Assembly (NCBI GenBank): GCA_017998575.1
Contig: JAGOCV010000204.1
Span: forward strand, 1 to 7,181
DNA: 7,181 bases
Source: Burkholderiaceae bacterium
Lineage (GTDB): Bacteria > Pseudomonadota > Gammaproteobacteria > Burkholderiales > Burkholderiaceae
Direction: 5' to 3'
Below the pieces are notes generated by a model. It saw nothing but the letters and a program-made list of their open reading frames with translations, was not told the origin of the DNA and ran no database searches. A program made the position numbers and the translations under genes. Shown piece by piece: positions 6,088 through 7,181 of this stretch (position 1 is the stretch's first letter; the number at the start of each line of letters is the position of its first letter).

Positions 6088-7181
6088 ATGTCCGATCCCG
6101 TCGTCATCCTCGGTGCCGCGCGCACGCCCATGGGCGCCTTCCAGGGCGACTTTTCCGCGCTGTCGGCGCACGATCTGGGCGGAGCGGCCATCCAGGCGGC
6201 GCTCGAGCGTTCGGGCGTGTCGGCCGACAAGGTGGATGAAGTGCTGTTCGGCAACTGCCTGATGGCCGGCCAGGGCCAGGCGCCCGCGCGGCAGGCCGGC
6301 TTCAAGGGCGGCCTGCCCGCATCCACCGGTGCGGTCACGCTCTCCAAGATGTGCGGCTCGGGCATGGAGGCGGCCATGCTGGCGCACGACCAGCTGGTGG
6401 CGGGCAGCCGCGACGTGATGGTGGCCGGTGGCATGGAGAGCATGACCAACGCGCCGTATCTGATGCTCAAGGGCCGCGGCGGCTACCGCATGGGCCACGA
6501 CCGCATCTTCGACCACATGATGCTCGACGGGCTGGAAGACGCCTATGAAGCCGGCCGCTCCATGGGCACCTTCGGCGAGCAATGCGCCGACAAATACCAG
6601 TTCACGCGCGAAGCCCAGGACGCGTTCGCGGTGGAGAGCGTCAAGCGCGCCAAGGCCGCCACCGAATCGGGCGCGTTCGCGGCCGAGATCGTGCCGGTGG
6701 TGGTGAAGAACCGCACGGGCGAGGTCACCGTGTCGGCCGATGAAGGCCCGGGCAAGGTCAAGCTCGACAAGATCCCCACCCTCAAGCCCGCGTTCCGCAA
6801 GGACGGCACCATCACCGCCGCCAGCAGTTCGTCGATCAACGACGGCGCGGCCGCGCTGGTGCTGGCGCGCGAGTCCACCGCGAAGCAGCTGGGCGCCACG
6901 CCCATCGCGCGCATCGTCGGCCACGCCACGCATTCGCAGCAACCCGAATGGTTCACCACGGCGCCCGTGGGCGCGGTGCAGAAGCTGCTGAAGAAAGTGG
7001 GCTGGAGCGTGGCCGACGTCGACCTGTGGGAAGTCAACGAAGCCTTCGCCGTCGTGCCCATGGCCGCCATGACGGAGCTGGGCATCGGCCACGACATCGT
7101 CAACGTCAATGGCGGCGCGTGTGCGCTGGGCCATCCCATCGGCGCCTCGGGCGCGCGCATCATCGTCACGCTGATCCATGC
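6088..7181 (+). CDS. Acetyl-CoA acetyltransferase (thiolase), 3' partial
   Basis: The frame is open to the right edge after 364 codons of an expected 390 or so. Thiolases of this class interconvert two acetyl-CoA with acetoacetyl-CoA plus CoA. The nucleophilic cysteine is C89 in KMCGSGMEA, followed by VAGGMESM. Other catalytic elements are N317 in NEAFAVV and H349 in GGACALGHPIGASG. The last element, a CxGxG motif with the second catalytic cysteine, falls beyond the window. The N-terminal sequence VVILGAARTPMGAFQGD is typical of the family. In this cluster it would cleave the acetoacetyl-CoA formed at the end of leucine degradation. Since AtoB-like and PhaA-like enzymes are close relatives, a share in polyhydroxybutyrate synthesis is possible and no symbol is given. 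It lies 48 bases after the carbonic anhydrase gene, across a small hairpin. Confidence 0.93.
   Translation, partial: MSDPVVILGAARTPMGAFQGDFSALSAHDLGGAAIQAALERSGVSADKVDEVLFGNCLMAGQGQAPARQAGFKGGLPASTGAVTLSKMCGSGMEAAMLAHDQLVAGSRDVMVAGGMESMTNAPYLMLKGRGGYRMGHDRIFDHMMLDGLEDAYEAGRSMGTFGEQCADKYQFTREAQDAFAVESVKRAKAATESGAFAAEIVPVVVKNRTGEVTVSADEGPGKVKLDKIPTLKPAFRKDGTITAASSSSINDGAAALVLARESTAKQLGATPIARIVGHATHSQQPEWFTTAPVGAVQKLLKKVGWSVADVDLWEVNEAFAVVPMAAMTELGIGHDIVNVNGGACALGHPIGASGARIIVTLIH

Noticed and set aside
6082..7179. A 365-codon frame antisense to the thiolase
   Set aside because: The sense strand has an intact thiolase with all visible catalytic residues; the antisense product is His/Arg/Ala-rich without domain features.

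Overview
The window is a dense, roughly two-thirds G+C stretch of chromosome. Coding spacing, strong GC3 bias and protein sequence all point to a betaproteobacterium of the Burkholderiales, most likely Comamonadaceae (Acidovorax/Hydrogenophaga/Variovorax type). That placement is a judgement from protein character, not from a database search. There is no IS element, tRNA, rRNA, CRISPR array or prophage gene. No gap between genes exceeds about 110 bases.

Left part (1-2068, + strand): a two-component pair. The first gene, cut off by the window's left edge, has an excisionase/MerR-like winged-helix DNA-binding segment followed by a receiver domain, the reverse of the usual response-regulator order. 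One base downstream is a soluble histidine kinase with two PAS-like domains, a coiled coil, HisKA and HATPase_c. Its 3' end overlaps by 19 bp the 3' end of the convergent gene.

Middle (2050-3227): a metallo-beta-lactamase-fold hydrolase on the - strand is divergent from a MerR-family regulator on the + strand. The 110-bp region between them holds a compact operator-like array, three ACGT cores spaced exactly 6 bp and forming two overlapping perfect inverted repeats. It lies on a good sigma70-type -35/-10 pair.

Right part (3228-7181, + strand): a catabolic cluster read as the start of a leucine/isovalerate degradation (liu) operon. The order is liuR-like regulator, PaaI-type hotdog thioesterase, isovaleryl-CoA dehydrogenase (liuA/ivd), beta-carbonic anhydrase, then an acetyl-CoA acetyltransferase that runs off the right edge. 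Isovaleryl-CoA dehydrogenase makes 3-methylcrotonyl-CoA. The next enzyme of the pathway, methylcrotonyl-CoA carboxylase (expected downstream, not in the window), needs bicarbonate, which the carbonic anhydrase could supply. The thiolase would cleave the acetoacetyl-CoA formed at the end of the pathway. The thioesterase may relieve acyl-CoA build-up.

Nothing here is clearly a wholly new system. The most interesting points are the ACGT-array operator shared by the hydrolase and liuR, the carbonic anhydrase inside a carboxylase-dependent catabolic operon, and the HTH-first response regulator.
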